The position numbers were made by a program, and so were the translations under genes. Below, in pieces: positions 10,140 to 21,626 of a DNA stretch of 64,000 nucleotides. How positions within the stretch are numbered: the first letter of the stretch is position 1; each line of letters opens with the position of its first letter. The notes under the pieces are model-generated. The model saw only the letters and a list, made by a program, of their open reading frames with translations, made no database searches and was not told where the DNA came from. This DNA comes from Ramlibacter paludis (GTDB taxonomy: Bacteria > Pseudomonadota > Gammaproteobacteria > Burkholderiales > Burkholderiaceae_C): the NCBI RefSeq assembly GCF_022012305.1, contig NZ_JAKLTM010000007.1, forward strand, positions 1 through 64,000, given 5' to 3'.

Positions 10140-11450
10140 ATGAAACTCGCTGACAACAAGGCCACGCTGTCCTTCAGCAACGGCAGCCCCAGCGTCGAAA
10201 TGCCGGTCTACCACGGCACCATCGGCCCCGACGTGATCGACATCCGCAAGCTGTACGCACAGACCGGCATGTTCACGTACGACCCCGGCTTCATGTCCAC
10301 GGCTTCCTGCCAGTCCGCCATCACCTACATCGACGGCGACAAGGGCGAGCTACTGTACCGCGGCTACCCCATCGAGCAGCTCGCCACCAACTGCGACTAC
10401 CTCGAAACCTGCTACCTGCTGCTGTACGGCGAGCTGCCGAACGAAACCCAGAAGACCGACTTCGTCTCGCGCGTGACCAACCACACCATGGTCAACGAGC
10501 AGATGCAGTTCTTCCTGCGCGGCTTCCGCCGCGACGCGCACCCGATGGCCGTGATGACGGGCCTGGTCGGCGCGCTGTCGGCCTTCTATCACGACAGCAC
10601 GGACATCAACAATCCCGAGCACCGCGAGATCTCCGCGATCCGCCTGATCGCGAAGATGCCGACGCTGGTGTCCATGGCGTACAAGTACACCATCGGCCAG
10701 CCCTACATCTACCCGAAGAACTCGCTGAACTACACGTCGAACTTCATGCGCATGATGTTCGCCACGCCCTGCGAGGACTACGAGCCCAACGACGTGCTGG
10801 TGCGCGCCATGGACCGCATCTTCATCCTGCACGCCGACCACGAGCAGAACGCCTCCACCTCCACGGTGCGCCTGTGCGGCTCGTCGGGCACCAACCCGTT
10901 CGCGGCGATCGCGGCCGGCGTGGCCTGCCTGTGGGGCCCGGCGCACGGCGGCGCCAACGAAGCGGCGCTGAACATGCTGGAAGACATCCAGAAGATGGGC
11001 GGCGCAGCCAAGATCGGCGAGTTCGTCTCCAAGGTCAAGGACAAGAACAGCGGCATCAAGCTGATGGGCTTCGGCCACCGCGTGTACAAGAACTACGACC
11101 CGCGCGCCAAGCTGATGCGCGAGACCTGCCACGAAGTGCTGAACGAACTGGGCCTGCACAACGACCCGCTGTTCAAGCTGGCCATGGCCCTGGAGAAGGT
11201 GGCGCTGGAAGACGAATACTTCGTGTCGCGCAAGCTGTACCCGAACGTCGACTTCTACTCCGGCATCGTGCAGCGCGCGATCGGCATCCCGGTCTCGCTG
11301 TTCACGGCCATCTTCGCGCTGGCCCGCACGGTCGGCTGGATCGCCCAGCTGAACGAGATGATCGGCGACCCCGAGTACAAGATCGGCCGCCCGCGCCAGC
11401 TGTTCACCGGCGCGACCAAGCGCGACGTGAAGCCGATCGCGCAGCGCTGA
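10140..11450 (+). CDS. gltA: Citrate synthase (type II, hexameric)
   Basis: This 436-residue enzyme condenses oxaloacetate and acetyl-CoA to citrate. The family motifs [36 protein letters not shown] and [14 protein letters not shown] contain the catalytic histidines; the catalytic Asp lies in the C-terminal NVDFYSG segment. The length and N-terminal beta-rich region fit NADH-sensitive type II enzymes. It closes the rightward gntR-sdh-gltA group and is followed by a hairpin repeat and a strong terminator. Confidence 0.97.
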   Translation: MKLADNKATLSFSNGSPSVEMPVYHGTIGPDVIDIRKLYAQTGMFTYDPGFMSTASCQSAITYIDGDKGELLYRGYPIEQLATNCDYLETCYLLLYGELPNETQKTDFVSRVTNHTMVNEQMQFFLRGFRRDAHPMAVMTGLVGALSAFYHDSTDINNPEHREISAIRLIAKMPTLVSMAYKYTIGQPYIYPKNSLNYTSNFMRMMFATPCEDYEPNDVLVRAMDRIFILHADHEQNASTSTVRLCGSSGTNPFAAIAAGVACLWGPAHGGANEAALNMLEDIQKMGGAAKIGEFVSKVKDKNSGIKLMGFGHRVYKNYDPRAKLMRETCHEVLNELGLHNDPLFKLAMALEKVALEDEYFVSRKLYPNVDFYSGIVQRAIGIPVSLFTAIFALARTVGWIAQLNEMIGDPEYKIGRPRQLFTGATKRDVKPIAQR

Positions 11451-11465
11451 TCGCCAACCTGGTCA

Positions 11466-11484
11466 TTGCGGACTTGATCCGCAA
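11466..11484. repeat. REP-like hairpin downstream of gltA
   Basis: TTGCGGA and TCCGCAA form a perfect 7-base stem around a CTTGA loop. The sequence around it, GTCATTGCGGACTTGATCC, is nearly the same as the left arm of the compound repeat at 25283-25367, so these are two copies of one dispersed family. It sits 15 bases after the gltA stop, just before the terminator. Confidence 0.65.
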
Positions 11485-11490
11485 TCCGGA

Positions 11491-11514
11491 AGGCCCGCCT
11501 CGGCGGGCCTTTTT
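11491..11514 (+). terminator. gltA: Intrinsic terminator after gltA
   Basis: AGGCCCGCC (11491-11499) pairs perfectly with GGCGGGCCT (11502-11510) around a 2-base loop, followed directly by a run of T residues. It ends the rightward sdh-gltA transcript. The convergent BON-domain gene ends inside the T tract, so there is essentially no spare sequence here. Confidence 0.9.
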
Positions 11515-11984
11515 CATTTCGCCTCGTACTTCGGCTTGCCCTGCGTGCCCACCTGCAGGTAATTCACCACGCCCATCACGTCGTCGACCAGCAGCACCGC
11601 CTTCTCCATCTGCTCGGCCTGCTCCTTCGTCCGCACGCATCCCATCAGGGTCACCAGGCGCCGCTCGCCCAACACCCACACGCTGGTGTCGTCGAAGCGT
11701 CCGTCCATGCGCAGGTACTGCTGCACGCGCGGGATGATTTCCTTGTCGTAGAGATACGAATTGGGCAGGCGGCAGCGGCCGACGCGGTAGCAGCTGGTGC
11801 CGTGCTGCGCGCGCACGTGCGCCTCCTTGCGGACCTCCTCCTCGGTGTAACCCGGCCCGCGCGGCACCGGGCAGGCCGGGATTGCCTGCGTCACCGGCAG
11901 GAAAGGATCGTCGAAGGCATTCCTGCGTTCCTCGGCCTGGGCGGCAAACACGAGGCCGAGCAACAGGACGGCGGCACGAAGCAT
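11514..11984 (-). CDS. BON domain-containing periplasmic protein
   Basis: This 156-residue protein starts with a signal peptide (MLRAAVLLLGLVFAAQAEE) and is probably periplasmic. The C-terminal half has the BON pattern: RVQQYLRMDGRFDDTSVWVLGERRLVTLMGCVRTKEQAEQMEKAVLLVDDVMGVVNYLQVG. BON domains bind phospholipid or other envelope surfaces. Cysteines in IPACPVPRGPGY and GTSCYRVGRCRLPN could form disulfides. It converges on gltA and is divergent from the lysR gene; the AT-rich patch at 12034-12058 may hold the promoters for both. Confidence 0.8.
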   Translation of the reverse strand: MLRAAVLLLGLVFAAQAEERRNAFDDPFLPVTQAIPACPVPRGPGYTEEEVRKEAHVRAQHGTSCYRVGRCRLPNSYLYDKEIIPRVQQYLRMDGRFDDTSVWVLGERRLVTLMGCVRTKEQAEQMEKAVLLVDDVMGVVNYLQVGTQGKPKYEAK

Positions 11985-12077
11985 GGAATCTCCCGGCTGG
12001 CAGGGCCGCCATCGCGGATGGCGATGGCCAAAGCCTTACTTTACTGAGAAAATTGCGACTTGGCATCTCCCACGGCG

Positions 12078-13052
12078 ATGCCGCAAGCCATGCAACCCTC
12101 CGAACGCTCCTTCGCCCGCCGGATCGACCTCACCTCGCTGCAGCTGTTCGTGGCCGTCTGCGAGCTGGGCTCCATCGGCCGCGCCGCGGAGCGCGAGTTC
12201 ATTGCCGCCTCCGCCGTCAGCAAGCGCCTCTCGGACCTGGAGGCGACGCTGCAGACGCCGCTGCTGTACCGCCACACGCGCGGCGTGAACCTCACGCCGG
12301 CCGGCGAAAGCCTCTTGCACCACGCGCGCTCGGTGCTCTTCTCGCTGGAGAAGATGCAGGCGGAGCTGTCCGAATACGCCGAAGGCGTGCGCGGCCACGT
12401 CCGGATCCACGCCAACATCTCCGCCATCGTGCAGTTCCTGCCGGAAGACCTGGGCGACTTCACCCGCGAGCATCCGCAGGTCAAGATCGACCTCGAGGAG
12501 CACCTCAGCACGGAGGTGGTGCGCGCGGTGCAGGAAGGCGCGGCCGACATCGGCATCTGCAATGCCGGCGTCGCCGCCGGCCACGCACTGCAGACGCTGC
12601 CCTACCGGCAAGACGAGCTGGTGCTGATCGTGCCGCGCGGCCACGCGCTGGCGCAGCGCGCCTCGGTCGCCTTCGAGGACACGCTGGACCTGGACCATGT
12701 CGGCCTGCATTCCAACAGCTCGATCTACCTGGCCATGCGCGAAGCGGCCGCCGCCGCGGGCCGCACGATCCGCCTGCGCATCCACGTCACCGGCCTCGAC
12801 GCCATGTGCCGCATGATCGACAACGGCCTCGGCGTGGGCGTGATGCCGCGCCGCGCCTTCCTGTTGATGCACGGCGTGGGCGCGCTCGAGTGCGTGCGCC
12901 TGACCAATCCGTGGGCGACGCGCAACATCGACCTGGTCGCCCGCGATTTCTCCACCCTCCCCCTCACCGCCCGGCTGCTGGTCGACCACCTGCGGGCGCG
13001 CGCCGCCGGGCCTGCCACGTCGCGTAACAAGGCCCTGGCGGCCGCTGCATAG
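12078..13052 (+). CDS. LysR family transcriptional regulator
   Basis: This regulator of about 324 residues has an N-terminal winged helix-turn-helix ([22 protein letters not shown], then [22 protein letters not shown]) and a periplasmic-binding-protein-like effector domain from about residue 90. It lies 20 bases upstream of leuC in the same direction, so it may be co-transcribed with, and control, the leucine genes; its inducer is unknown. The start is uncertain: ATG at 12078 and 12090 and TTG at 12060 are all in frame and none has a strong ribosome site. Confidence 0.88.
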   Translation: MPQAMQPSERSFARRIDLTSLQLFVAVCELGSIGRAAEREFIAASAVSKRLSDLEATLQTPLLYRHTRGVNLTPAGESLLHHARSVLFSLEKMQAELSEYAEGVRGHVRIHANISAIVQFLPEDLGDFTREHPQVKIDLEEHLSTEVVRAVQEGAADIGICNAGVAAGHALQTLPYRQDELVLIVPRGHALAQRASVAFEDTLDLDHVGLHSNSSIYLAMREAAAAAGRTIRLRIHVTGLDAMCRMIDNGLGVGVMPRRAFLLMHGVGALECVRLTNPWATRNIDLVARDFSTLPLTARLLVDHLRARAAGPATSRNKALAAAA

Positions 13053-13072
13053 AATCCATCCAAGGAAGAACC

Positions 13073-14494
13073 ATGGGACGCACCCTCTACGACAAGATCT
13101 GGGACGAGCACGTCATCCACACCGAGGACGACGGCACCTCCATCCTGTACATCGACCGCCACCTGGTGCACGAAGTCACCAGCCCGCAGGCCTTCGAGGG
13201 CCTGCGCGAAGCCGGTCGCAAGGTCTGGCGCATCAGCTCCGTGGTGGCCACCGCCGACCACAACACGCCCACCACCGGCTGGGAGCGCGGCTACGACGGC
13301 ATCGAGGACCCGATCTCCAAGGAGCAGGTCACCACGCTGGACAAGAACATCGCGGAGTTCGGCTCGGCCGCCTACTTCCCCTTCCTGTCGAAGCAGCAGG
13401 GCATCGTGCACGTGATCGGCCCGGAGTCCGGCGCCACCCTGCCCGGCATGACGGTGGTCTGCGGCGACTCGCACACCTCCACGCACGGCGCCTTCGGCGC
13501 GCTGGCGCACGGCATCGGCACCTCGGAAGTCGAGCACGTGCTGGCCACGCAGACGCTGCTGGCGAAGAAGGCGAAGAACCTGCTGGTGCAGGTGGACGGC
13601 AAGCTCGCCCCCGGCATCACGGCCAAGGACATCGTGCTGGCCATCATCGGCAAGATCGGCACGGCCGGCGGCACCGGCTACACGATCGAGTTCGCCGGCT
13701 CGGCCATCCGCTCCCTCAGCATGGAAGGCCGCATGACGGTGTGCAACATGGCGATCGAGGCCGGCGCGCGCGCGGGCCTGGTCGGCGTGGACGAGAAGAC
13801 CATCGCCTACGTGAAGGGCCGCCCGCTCGCGCCCACCGGCGTCGAATGGGACCAGGCTGTCGCCTACTGGCGTACCCTGCAGTCCGACCCGGACGCGAAG
13901 TTCGACACCGTGGTCAAGCTCGATGCGAGCGAGATCCAGCCGCAGGTCACCTGGGGCACCTCGCCCGAGATGGTGACCGGCATCGACGGCCGCGTGCCCG
14001 ACCCGGACAAGGAGAAGGACGCGAACAAGCGCGGCGCCATCGAGCGCGCGCTGACCTACATGGGCCTGCAGCCCGGCAAGCCGATGAACGACGTGTTCAT
14101 CGACAAGGTGTTCATCGGCTCCTGCACCAACAGCCGCATCGAGGACATGCGCGAGGCCGCCGCCGTGGTCAAGCGCCTGGGCCGCAAGGTGGCGCCCAAC
14201 GTCAAGCTGGCGATGGTGGTGCCGGGCTCGGGCGTGGTGAAGGAACAGGCCGAGCGCGAAGGCCTGGACAAGATCTTCGAGGCCGCCGGCTTCGAATGGC
14301 GCGAGCCGGGCTGCTCCATGTGCCTGGCGATGAACGCCGACCGGCTGGAGCCGGGCGAGCGCTGCGCCTCCACCAGCAACCGCAACTTCGAGGGCCGGCA
14401 GGGAGCCGGCGGCCGTACGCACCTCGTCAGCCCCGCGATGGCAGCCGCCGCCGCGGTGCACGGCCATTTCGTCGACATCCGTCAATTCTCCTAG
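13073..14494 (+). CDS. leuC: 3-isopropylmalate dehydratase large subunit
   Basis: This 473-residue Fe-S subunit isomerises 2- to 3-isopropylmalate in leucine synthesis, together with LeuD. Cluster ligands are in [15 protein letters not shown] and [13 protein letters not shown], and [19 protein letters not shown] is the aconitase-family active-site segment. It opens the leuC-ecn-leuD-leuB run, directly after the lysR gene. Confidence 0.97.
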   Translation: MGRTLYDKIWDEHVIHTEDDGTSILYIDRHLVHEVTSPQAFEGLREAGRKVWRISSVVATADHNTPTTGWERGYDGIEDPISKEQVTTLDKNIAEFGSAAYFPFLSKQQGIVHVIGPESGATLPGMTVVCGDSHTSTHGAFGALAHGIGTSEVEHVLATQTLLAKKAKNLLVQVDGKLAPGITAKDIVLAIIGKIGTAGGTGYTIEFAGSAIRSLSMEGRMTVCNMAIEAGARAGLVGVDEKTIAYVKGRPLAPTGVEWDQAVAYWRTLQSDPDAKFDTVVKLDASEIQPQVTWGTSPEMVTGIDGRVPDPDKEKDANKRGAIERALTYMGLQPGKPMNDVFIDKVFIGSCTNSRIEDMREAAAVVKRLGRKVAPNVKLAMVVPGSGVVKEQAEREGLDKIFEAAGFEWREPGCSMCLAMNADRLEPGERCASTSNRNFEGRQGAGGRTHLVSPAMAAAAAVHGHFVDIRQFS

Positions 14495-14503
14495 GAGCTT
14501 TCC

Positions 14504-14626
14504 ATGAAAAAAGTCGTTGTGCTGCTCGCCGTTGCTTTCGTTCTCGCTGGCTGCAACACCGTCCGCGGTTTCGGCCAGGACGTGCAGAAGGTGGGAGAGA
14601 AGATGGAAGAGAAGGCGAAGAAGTGA
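14504..14626 (+). CDS. Entericidin-like small lipoprotein (40 residues)
   Basis: This 40-residue protein has a lipoprotein signal ([20 protein letters not shown]) with lipobox LAGC, so Cys17 should be lipidated. A short charged amphipathic tail follows ([18 protein letters not shown]). This is the pattern of the EcnA/EcnB family. It follows an AGGAG ribosome site, starts 9 bases after leuC, and its TGA overlaps the leuD ATG (TGATG), so translation may be coupled to leuD. A stable bacteriolytic peptide role is known for E. coli EcnB only; here the function is open. No partner antidote gene is visible. Confidence 0.82.
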   Translation: MKKVVVLLAVAFVLAGCNTVRGFGQDVQKVGEKMEEKAKK

Positions 14627-15282
14627 TGGACAAGTTCGTCGTCCACAAAGGGCTGGTCGCGCCGATCGACCGTGAAAACGTCGACACCGACGCCATCATC
14701 CCCAAGCAGTTCCTGAAGTCGATCCGCAAGACCGGCTTCGGCATCAACCTGTTCGACGAGTGGCGCTATCTTGACCACGGCGAGCCCGGGCAGGACCCGG
14801 CCAGCCGCAAGCCGAACCCGGACTTCGTGCTGAACCAGCCGCGCTACAAGGGCGCGTCGGTGCTGATCGCCCGCAAGAACTTCGGCTGCGGCTCCTCGCG
14901 CGAGCATGCGCCCTGGGCGCTGCAGCAATACGGCTTCCGCGCGCTCATCGCGCCCAGCTTCGCCGACATCTTCTTCAACAACTGCTTCAAGAACGGCATC
15001 CTGCCGATCGTGCTGCCAGAGTCCGTGGTGGCCAAGCTGTTCGACGACGTCGCCGCCTTCCCGGGCTACGAGCTCACCGTGGACCTGCCGCGCCAGGTGG
15101 TCGTCAAGCCGCAGGGCGAGGAGATCCCGTTCGAGGTGCAGGCCTTCCGCAAGTACTGCCTGCTGAACGGCTTCGACGACATCGGCCTCACGCTGCGCCA
15201 GTCCGACAAGATCAAGGCCTACGAAGCCGAGCGCCTGGCCACCAAGCCCTGGCTCGCGCACACGCTGACCGCCCAACGCTGA
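14626..15282 (+). CDS. leuD: 3-isopropylmalate dehydratase small subunit
   Basis: This 218-residue swivel-domain partner of LeuC has the signature [20 protein letters not shown] and the N-terminal [14 protein letters not shown]. The ATG shares one base with the entericidin-like stop codon. It is followed after 13 bases by leuB. Confidence 0.96.
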   Translation: MDKFVVHKGLVAPIDRENVDTDAIIPKQFLKSIRKTGFGINLFDEWRYLDHGEPGQDPASRKPNPDFVLNQPRYKGASVLIARKNFGCGSSREHAPWALQQYGFRALIAPSFADIFFNNCFKNGILPIVLPESVVAKLFDDVAAFPGYELTVDLPRQVVVKPQGEEIPFEVQAFRKYCLLNGFDDIGLTLRQSDKIKAYEAERLATKPWLAHTLTAQR

Positions 15283-15295
15283 ACCTGGAACGACC

Positions 15296-16387
<1,092 letters not shown>

Positions 16388-16467
16388 CAAGCTCCGGTTC
16401 GTCACGCGCCCTCCCCGGCCCAGACGAGCCGGGGAACCCAGATTCAAAACCTGAAAGGCGCGCACCG

Positions 16468-17616
16468 ATGAAACTCTCGAACGGACAACAACCGCTGGTC
16501 GGCCTCGTCGGCTGGCGCGGCATGGTCGGCTCGGTCCTGATGGACCGCATGCAGGCCGAAGGCGACTTCGGCCTGATCGAGCCGGTCTTCTTCTCCACTT
16601 CCAACGCCGGCGGCAAGGCCCCGGCCCAGGCGAAGAACGAGAAGGCCCTCAAGGACGCCTTCGACATCGAGGCACTGAAGAAGTGCGACATCGTCATCAC
16701 GGCCCAGGGCGGCGACTACACCACCGAAGTCTTCCCCAAGCTGCGCGCCGCCGGCTGGACCGGCCACTGGATCGATGCCGCGTCCACGCTGCGGATGAAG
16801 GACGACGCGGTCATCATCCTCGACCCGGTCAACCTGCCGGTCATCAAGAACGCCCTCTCCAAGGGCGGCAAGAACTGGATCGGCGGCAACTGCACCGTCA
16901 GCTGCATGCTGATGGGCATGGGCGCCCTCTACAAGGCCGGCCTGGTCGAGTGGATGACCAGCATGACCTACCAGGCGGCCTCCGGCGGCGGCGCCCAGCA
17001 CATGCGCGAGCTGCTCACGCAGTTCGGCACGCTGAACGCCGAAGTGCGTCCGCTGCTCGATGACCCGAAGTCGGCCATCCTGGAGATCGACCGCAAGATC
17101 CTGGGACGCCAGCAGTCCATGTCCGGCGACGAGACCGCCAACTTCGGCGTGCCGCTGGGCGGCTCGCTGATCCCCTGGATCGACAAGGACCTGGGCGACG
17201 GCATGTCCAAGGAAGAATGGAAGGCCGGCGCCGAGACCAACAAGATCCTGGGCCAGGGCGCGGGCTTCGGCACCGCCGCCGTGCCGGTCGACGGCTTCTG
17301 CGTGCGCATCGGCGCGATGCGCTGCCACTCGCAAGCGCTCACCTTCAAGCTGAAGAAGGACGTGCCCCTGGCGGACATCGAAGCCATGATCGCCGCCGAC
17401 AACCAGTGGGTGCAGGTCGTTCCGAACACGCGCGAGGCCACGCTGCAAGGCCTGACGCCCGTGGCCGTGACCGGCACGCTGGGCATTCCGGTGGGCCGCC
17501 TGCGCAAGCTGGCCATGGGACCGGAGTACCTGGGCGCCTTCACCATCGGCGACCAGCTGCTGTGGGGCGCCGCGGAGCCGCTGCGGCGCATGCTGCGCAT
17601 CCTGCTGGAGGCTTGA
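16468..17616 (+). CDS. asd: Aspartate-semialdehyde dehydrogenase
   Basis: This 382-residue NADPH-dependent enzyme reduces aspartyl phosphate to aspartate semialdehyde for lysine, threonine, methionine and diaminopimelate. The nucleotide loop is [15 protein letters not shown] and the catalytic cysteine is Cys142 in GGNCTVSC. The sequence is of the gamma/beta-proteobacterial Asd type. The 80-base leader after leuB holds a CCCCGGC/GCCGGGG hairpin (16413-16434) without a T run, so read-through from leuB is possible. Confidence 0.96.
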   Translation: MKLSNGQQPLVGLVGWRGMVGSVLMDRMQAEGDFGLIEPVFFSTSNAGGKAPAQAKNEKALKDAFDIEALKKCDIVITAQGGDYTTEVFPKLRAAGWTGHWIDAASTLRMKDDAVIILDPVNLPVIKNALSKGGKNWIGGNCTVSCMLMGMGALYKAGLVEWMTSMTYQAASGGGAQHMRELLTQFGTLNAEVRPLLDDPKSAILEIDRKILGRQQSMSGDETANFGVPLGGSLIPWIDKDLGDGMSKEEWKAGAETNKILGQGAGFGTAAVPVDGFCVRIGAMRCHSQALTFKLKKDVPLADIEAMIAADNQWVQVVPNTREATLQGLTPVAVTGTLGIPVGRLRKLAMGPEYLGAFTIGDQLLWGAAEPLRRMLRILLEA

Positions 17617-17717
17617 GGGTCTGTATCTCGACGTTACGGCGCGTTGTTGCCTGCCAACACGCCGTACGTCAGTACAGGGTGTCAAAGCGTCGCGCGGACG
17701 TTAAGAGGTGTCTCAGC

Positions 17718-17746
17718 TTGTCAGTCTAAGACATTGATGCTATGGT
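17718..17746 (+). promoter_or_regulatory. Candidate sigma-70 promoter of fimV
   Basis: TTGTCA (17718-17723) and TATGGT (17741-17746) are separated by exactly 17 bases, a good sigma-70 arrangement in the otherwise non-coding asd-fimV gap. The predicted start near 17753 lies about 80 bases before the chosen fimV start and about 20 bases before the earliest in-frame ATG. Confidence 0.6.
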
Positions 17747-17833
17747 CCTTTTTCGAATTTAAGCCTCGAGGCGATGGGCCGCATGAAGAGAAAAAGACTG
17801 CCTCCAGATCGAGCAGTGGGGACGCCAACAACG

Positions 17834-20767
17834 ATGAGCAAGCCGAAGGTTCGGCTTTCTGCGCTGGCGCTCGCGGCGGCAGTAACCCTGGGTTTCGCCA
17901 CGCCCGACGCCCTGGCCCTGGCCCTGGGCCGCGTCAGTGTGCAGTCCGCGCTGGGTGAACCGCTCCGCGCCGACATCGACGTTCCCGAGATCACCCCGGA
18001 GGAAGTGTCCTCCCTGCGCGCCAACATCGCGCCGCCCGCCGTCTTCCAGGCCGCGGGCATGGAAGTCAGCCCCGCCCTGCAAGGCGTGAACATCACGCTG
18101 CAGCGCCGTCCCAACGGCACCTATTTCCTGCGCCTGAGCAGCGACAAGCCGGTCAGCGATCCCTTCGTCGACGTGATCCTCGAGGCCAGCTGGGCGTCGG
18201 GCCGCCTGCAGCGCGATTTCACGCTGCTGTTCGATCCGCCGAACCTGCGTCCCGGCAACCAGGCGCCGCTGTCGGCGCAGGTCACGCCCGCGCCCGCCGC
18301 ACCGGCGCGCGCTCCCGCGCCTTCCGCCGGCACGCCGGCTCCCGCACCTGCCGCGCGTCCCGCACCTGCCCCCGCACCGGCACCTGCCGCCCGGGCCGCG
18401 GCGCCCACGCCGGCGCCCGCTCCGCGCGTGCCCAGCACCGCTTCCTCTTCGGAAGGCGGCGACGGCAAGAAGGTCACCGTGCAGCCGGGCGACACCGCCG
18501 GCAAGATCGCCGGCGCCAACAAGCCGGCCAGCATTTCGCTGGACCAGATGCTGGTGGCGCTGCTGCGCGCCAATCCGGATGCCTTCGTCGACGGCAACGT
18601 CAACCGCCTCAAGGCCGGCGCCGTGCTGGACGTGCCCAGCGCCGAGTCCGCGAGCCAGGTGGCGCCCGACGACGCGAAGCAGACGCTCGTGGCGCAAAGC
18701 CGCGACTTCAACGAGTTCCGCCGCCGCCTCGCCGAAGGCGTGCCCACGGCGCGTGCGCCGGGCGCCGAACGCCAGGTCAGCGGCCGCGTGAAGGCACAGG
18801 TCGAAGACAAGAAGGCCGGCGCCGCGACGCCCGACAAGCTGACCCTGTCCAAGGGCGCCGTCCAGGGCAAGAGCAATGCCGACGCGCTGGCGAAGGAACG
18901 CGCCGCCAAGGATGCGGCCAATCGCGTCGCCGAACTGAACAAGAACATCGCGGACCTGAACCGCCTGAGCGGCGCCACGCCCGGCGCTGCCGCGGGCACC
19001 GGCGCCAAGCCCGGCGCCGGCGTGAGCACGCCGCCCGGCATCACCGCCCCGCCTGGTGCGCGTCCTGCCTCGGCCACCGCTCCCGCACCGACGATGTCGC
19101 CGGCCGCGGCGACGAAACCGGCTTCGGCGGCCGCCGCGGCTGCAGTTGCCGCCGCCCCGCGCGCGTCCGCACCGGCCCCGACGCCTGCGCCCACCCCGGC
19201 GCCGACGCCCGCTCCGACCCCGGCACCCACGCCGGCGCCGACGCCCGCGCCTACCCCGGCACCGACGCCCGCGCCCACGCCGGCTCCGACGCCGGCCCCG
19301 ACGCCCGCGCCCACCCCGGCTCCGGCCCCGGTGGCTGCCGTGGCGCCCGTGACGCCCGCGTCCGCGACTCCCGCCGCCAGCGCGCGCGCTCCGGCCCGTC
19401 CGGCCAGCGCCCCCGTCGCCGCCAAGAAGCCCGCCGCCGAGCCCAGCGTGCTCGACGACCTGCTGGAGAACCCGCTGGTCCCCGCCCTCGGCGTCGGCCT
19501 GCTGGCCGTCCTGCTGGGCCTGGGCTTCTACAAGATGCGCCAGAAGCGCAAGACCGCCGCGGTGGACAGCTCGTTCCTCGAAAGCCGCCTGCAGCCCGAT
19601 TCCTTCTTCGGCGCCAGCGGCGGCCAGCGCATCGACACGGCCGAGACCAACAACCCGACCGGCTCCTCGATGGTCTATTCGCCCAGCCAGCTCGATGCGG
19701 CCGGCGACGTCGATCCGGTGGCCGAAGCGGACGTGTACCTGGCCTATGGCCGCGACCTGCAGGCCGAGGAAATCCTCAAGGAAGCGCTGCGCATCAACCC
19801 GCAACGCGTTGCCATCCACGCCAAGTTGCTGGAGATCTACGCCAAGCGGCGCGACGTGAAGGCCTTCGAGATGGTGGCCGCCGAGGCCTACAACCTCACG
19901 CACGGCTCCGGCCCGGAGTGGGAACACATCTGCGAACTGGGCCGCGAGCTGGACGCGTCCAATCCGATGTACCGCTCCGGCGGCCAGCCGGGCGACGACT
20001 CCGCCGCTGCAGCCGCCGCGGCTGCGGCCACCAGCCATGGCAGCACGGTCGCCTTTGCCGCGCCGGCCGGTGGGGCCGCTGCCGCAGCCGCCGCCCCCGA
20101 TCTCGACCTGGACCTGGACTTCTCGCTGGGCGACGAGCCGGACACGGCGCCGCCTGCACCGGCACCCGCGCGTGCCGCCAAGGCTGCGCCCGCTCCCGCG
20201 CCGACGGCCGCCCCGATCGCGCCGCTGGACATGGAGTTCTCGCTGCCGCCGGCTCCGGCCGCGGCCATGCCCGACCTCGACCTGCCGCCGGTGGCCGCCG
20301 CCGCGCCCGTGCGCCTCGACGCGCCGGACATGACGCTGGACTCCAACAGCATCAACTTCGACGTGTCGCCGTCCCCGGCACCCGCGCCCAAGGCCGCTCC
20401 GGCCCCGACGCCGGCGCCCAGCAACAGCGGCATGATGGAGTTCGACCTGGGCGGCCTGTCGCTCGACCTGCCCGGCAGCGCGCCCGCACCGGCGCCGGCT
20501 CCCGCTCCTGCGGCTGCCGCACCCAAGGCTGCACCGGCCCCGGCGCCCGCGCTCGACCCGGATGCGACCCTGGTCGGCGGCGGCCTGAGCCTGGCCGGTG
20601 GCGGCACCGCCGACGACGGTCCGCTGGCCACCAAGCTGGCGCTGGCCGAAGAGTTCAACGCCATCGGCGACGCCGACGGCGCCCGCAGCCTGGCGGAAGA
20701 AGTGCTTGCCGAGGCCTCGGGTGACCTGAAGTCGCGCGCGCAGCGGCTCCTGGCCGAGATCGGCTAA
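17834..20767 (+). CDS. fimV: FimV/HubP family polar landmark protein
   Basis: This protein of about 977 residues is a bitopic inner-membrane organiser, linked in its family to type IV pilus assembly, twitching motility and polar protein placement. In order: signal sequence, conserved N-terminal domain (LGRVSVQSALGEPLRADIDV), a LysM-like peptidoglycan-binding segment (about 211-270), a Pro/Ala-rich spacer with 12 PTPA repeats (449-496), a transmembrane helix (PALGVGLLAVLLGLGFYKM, about 550-570), a TPR-like cytoplasmic part (about 630-720), acidic low-complexity sequence and the conserved C-terminal FimV domain (ATKLALAEEFNAIGDADGAR). The start is uncertain: in-frame ATGs at 17774 and 17783 would lengthen the signal n-region; 17834 gives a standard Sec signal. 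Confidence 0.9.
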   Translation: MSKPKVRLSALALAAAVTLGFATPDALALALGRVSVQSALGEPLRADIDVPEITPEEVSSLRANIAPPAVFQAAGMEVSPALQGVNITLQRRPNGTYFLRLSSDKPVSDPFVDVILEASWASGRLQRDFTLLFDPPNLRPGNQAPLSAQVTPAPAAPARAPAPSAGTPAPAPAARPAPAPAPAPAARAAAPTPAPAPRVPSTASSSEGGDGKKVTVQPGDTAGKIAGANKPASISLDQMLVALLRANPDAFVDGNVNRLKAGAVLDVPSAESASQVAPDDAKQTLVAQSRDFNEFRRRLAEGVPTARAPGAERQVSGRVKAQVEDKKAGAATPDKLTLSKGAVQGKSNADALAKERAAKDAANRVAELNKNIADLNRLSGATPGAAAGTGAKPGAGVSTPPGITAPPGARPASATAPAPTMSPAAATKPASAAAAAAVAAAPRASAPAPTPAPTPAPTPAPTPAPTPAPTPAPTPAPTPAPTPAPTPAPTPAPTPAPAPVAAVAPVTPASATPAASARAPARPASAPVAAKKPAAEPSVLDDLLENPLVPALGVGLLAVLLGLGFYKMRQKRKTAAVDSSFLESRLQPDSFFGASGGQRIDTAETNNPTGSSMVYSPSQLDAAGDVDPVAEADVYLAYGRDLQAEEILKEALRINPQRVAIHAKLLEIYAKRRDVKAFEMVAAEAYNLTHGSGPEWEHICELGRELDASNPMYRSGGQPGDDSAAAAAAAAATSHGSTVAFAAPAGGAAAAAAAPDLDLDLDFSLGDEPDTAPPAPAPARAAKAAPAPAPTAAPIAPLDMEFSLPPAPAAAMPDLDLPPVAAAAPVRLDAPDMTLDSNSINFDVSPSPAPAPKAAPAPTPAPSNSGMMEFDLGGLSLDLPGSAPAPAPAPAPAAAAPKAAPAPAPALDPDATLVGGGLSLAGGGTADDGPLATKLALAEEFNAIGDADGARSLAEEVLAEASGDLKSRAQRLLAEIG
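19178..19321 (+). repeat. fimV: Tandem 12-base repeat in fimV encoding 12 copies of Pro-Thr-Pro-Ala
   Basis: Twelve consecutive 12-base units encode PTPA. The units differ mainly at third codon positions (for example cccaccccggcg versus ccgacgcccgct), so the peptide is better conserved than the DNA. The tract lies in the periplasmic spacer between the LysM-like segment and the membrane helix, and probably acts as a stiff stalk. Copy number could vary by slippage. Confidence 0.9.
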
Positions 20768-20788
20768 GGGCGCGTGGGAAAGGCGCCC

Positions 20789-21571
20789 ATGCGCTGGGCG
20801 CTCGGCGTCTCCTACAACGGACAAGCCTACGACGGCTGGCAGAGCCAGCCGTCGGGCCGCACCGTGCAGGACCACCTCGAAGCGGCGCTCGCCCGCTTCG
20901 CCGCCACTCCCATCAACACCTTGTGCGCCGGCCGCACCGATGCCGGCGTGCATGGCCTCAACCAGGTCGTGCATTTCGACACCGAGGTCGAGCGCGCCGA
21001 ATTCTCCTGGGTGCGCGGCACCAACACCTTCCTGCCGCCGGACATCGCCGTGCAGTGGGCGAAAACCGTGCCCGACGCCTTCCACGCACGCGCCAGCGCC
21101 CGCGCGCGGCGCTATGCGTACGTGCTGCTGGAGTCGCCGGTGCGCCCCAGCGTCGAGGCGGGCCGGGTCGGCTGGGTCTTCCGCCCGCTGGACCTCCAGG
21201 CGATGCAGCAGGCCGCCGCGCACCTGGTCGGCGAGCACGACTTCACTTCCTTCCGCGCCTCCGGCTGCCAGTCGCGCACACCGGTGAAGACGCTGCAGCC
21301 GGTGGCGATCACGCGCCGCGGCCCTTACTGGCGCTTCGAGTTCGAGGCCAACGCCTTCCTGCACCACATGATCCGCAACCTCATGGGCTGCCTGCTGGTG
21401 GTGGGCCAGGGCCTGCAGCCGCCCGGCTGGATGCGCGAGGTGCTGGAAGCGAAGAGCCGCGACGCCGCCGCCCCCACTTTCTCGCCCGACGGCCTCTATT
21501 TCCTGGGCCCGGTGTATGAAGACCACTGGGGCTTCCCCAGCGAAGTGCCTGCGTATCATTGGCTGCCATGA
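20789..21571 (+). CDS. truA: tRNA pseudouridine synthase A (positions 38-40)
   Basis: This 260-residue enzyme converts U38-U40 of the tRNA anticodon stem-loop to pseudouridine. The catalytic aspartate is Asp51 in [28 protein letters not shown] and [13 protein letters not shown] are family motifs. The ATG at 20789 follows GGGAAAGG; an in-frame GTG at 20774 would add five residues. It is 21 bases after fimV and 55 bases before trpF. Confidence 0.95.
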   Translation: MRWALGVSYNGQAYDGWQSQPSGRTVQDHLEAALARFAATPINTLCAGRTDAGVHGLNQVVHFDTEVERAEFSWVRGTNTFLPPDIAVQWAKTVPDAFHARASARARRYAYVLLESPVRPSVEAGRVGWVFRPLDLQAMQQAAAHLVGEHDFTSFRASGCQSRTPVKTLQPVAITRRGPYWRFEFEANAFLHHMIRNLMGCLLVVGQGLQPPGWMREVLEAKSRDAAAPTFSPDGLYFLGPVYEDHWGFPSEVPAYHWLP

Positions 21572-21626
21572 GCCCGCACGGCCGCCCGAAGGGCGAACTA
21601 CCACAGCCGCAAGGCGGAGGTTTCCT

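Noticed and set aside
19178-19321. CRISPR-like or satellite repeat array
   Set aside because: The units are 12 bases, in frame, without spacers, and encode PTPA within fimV.
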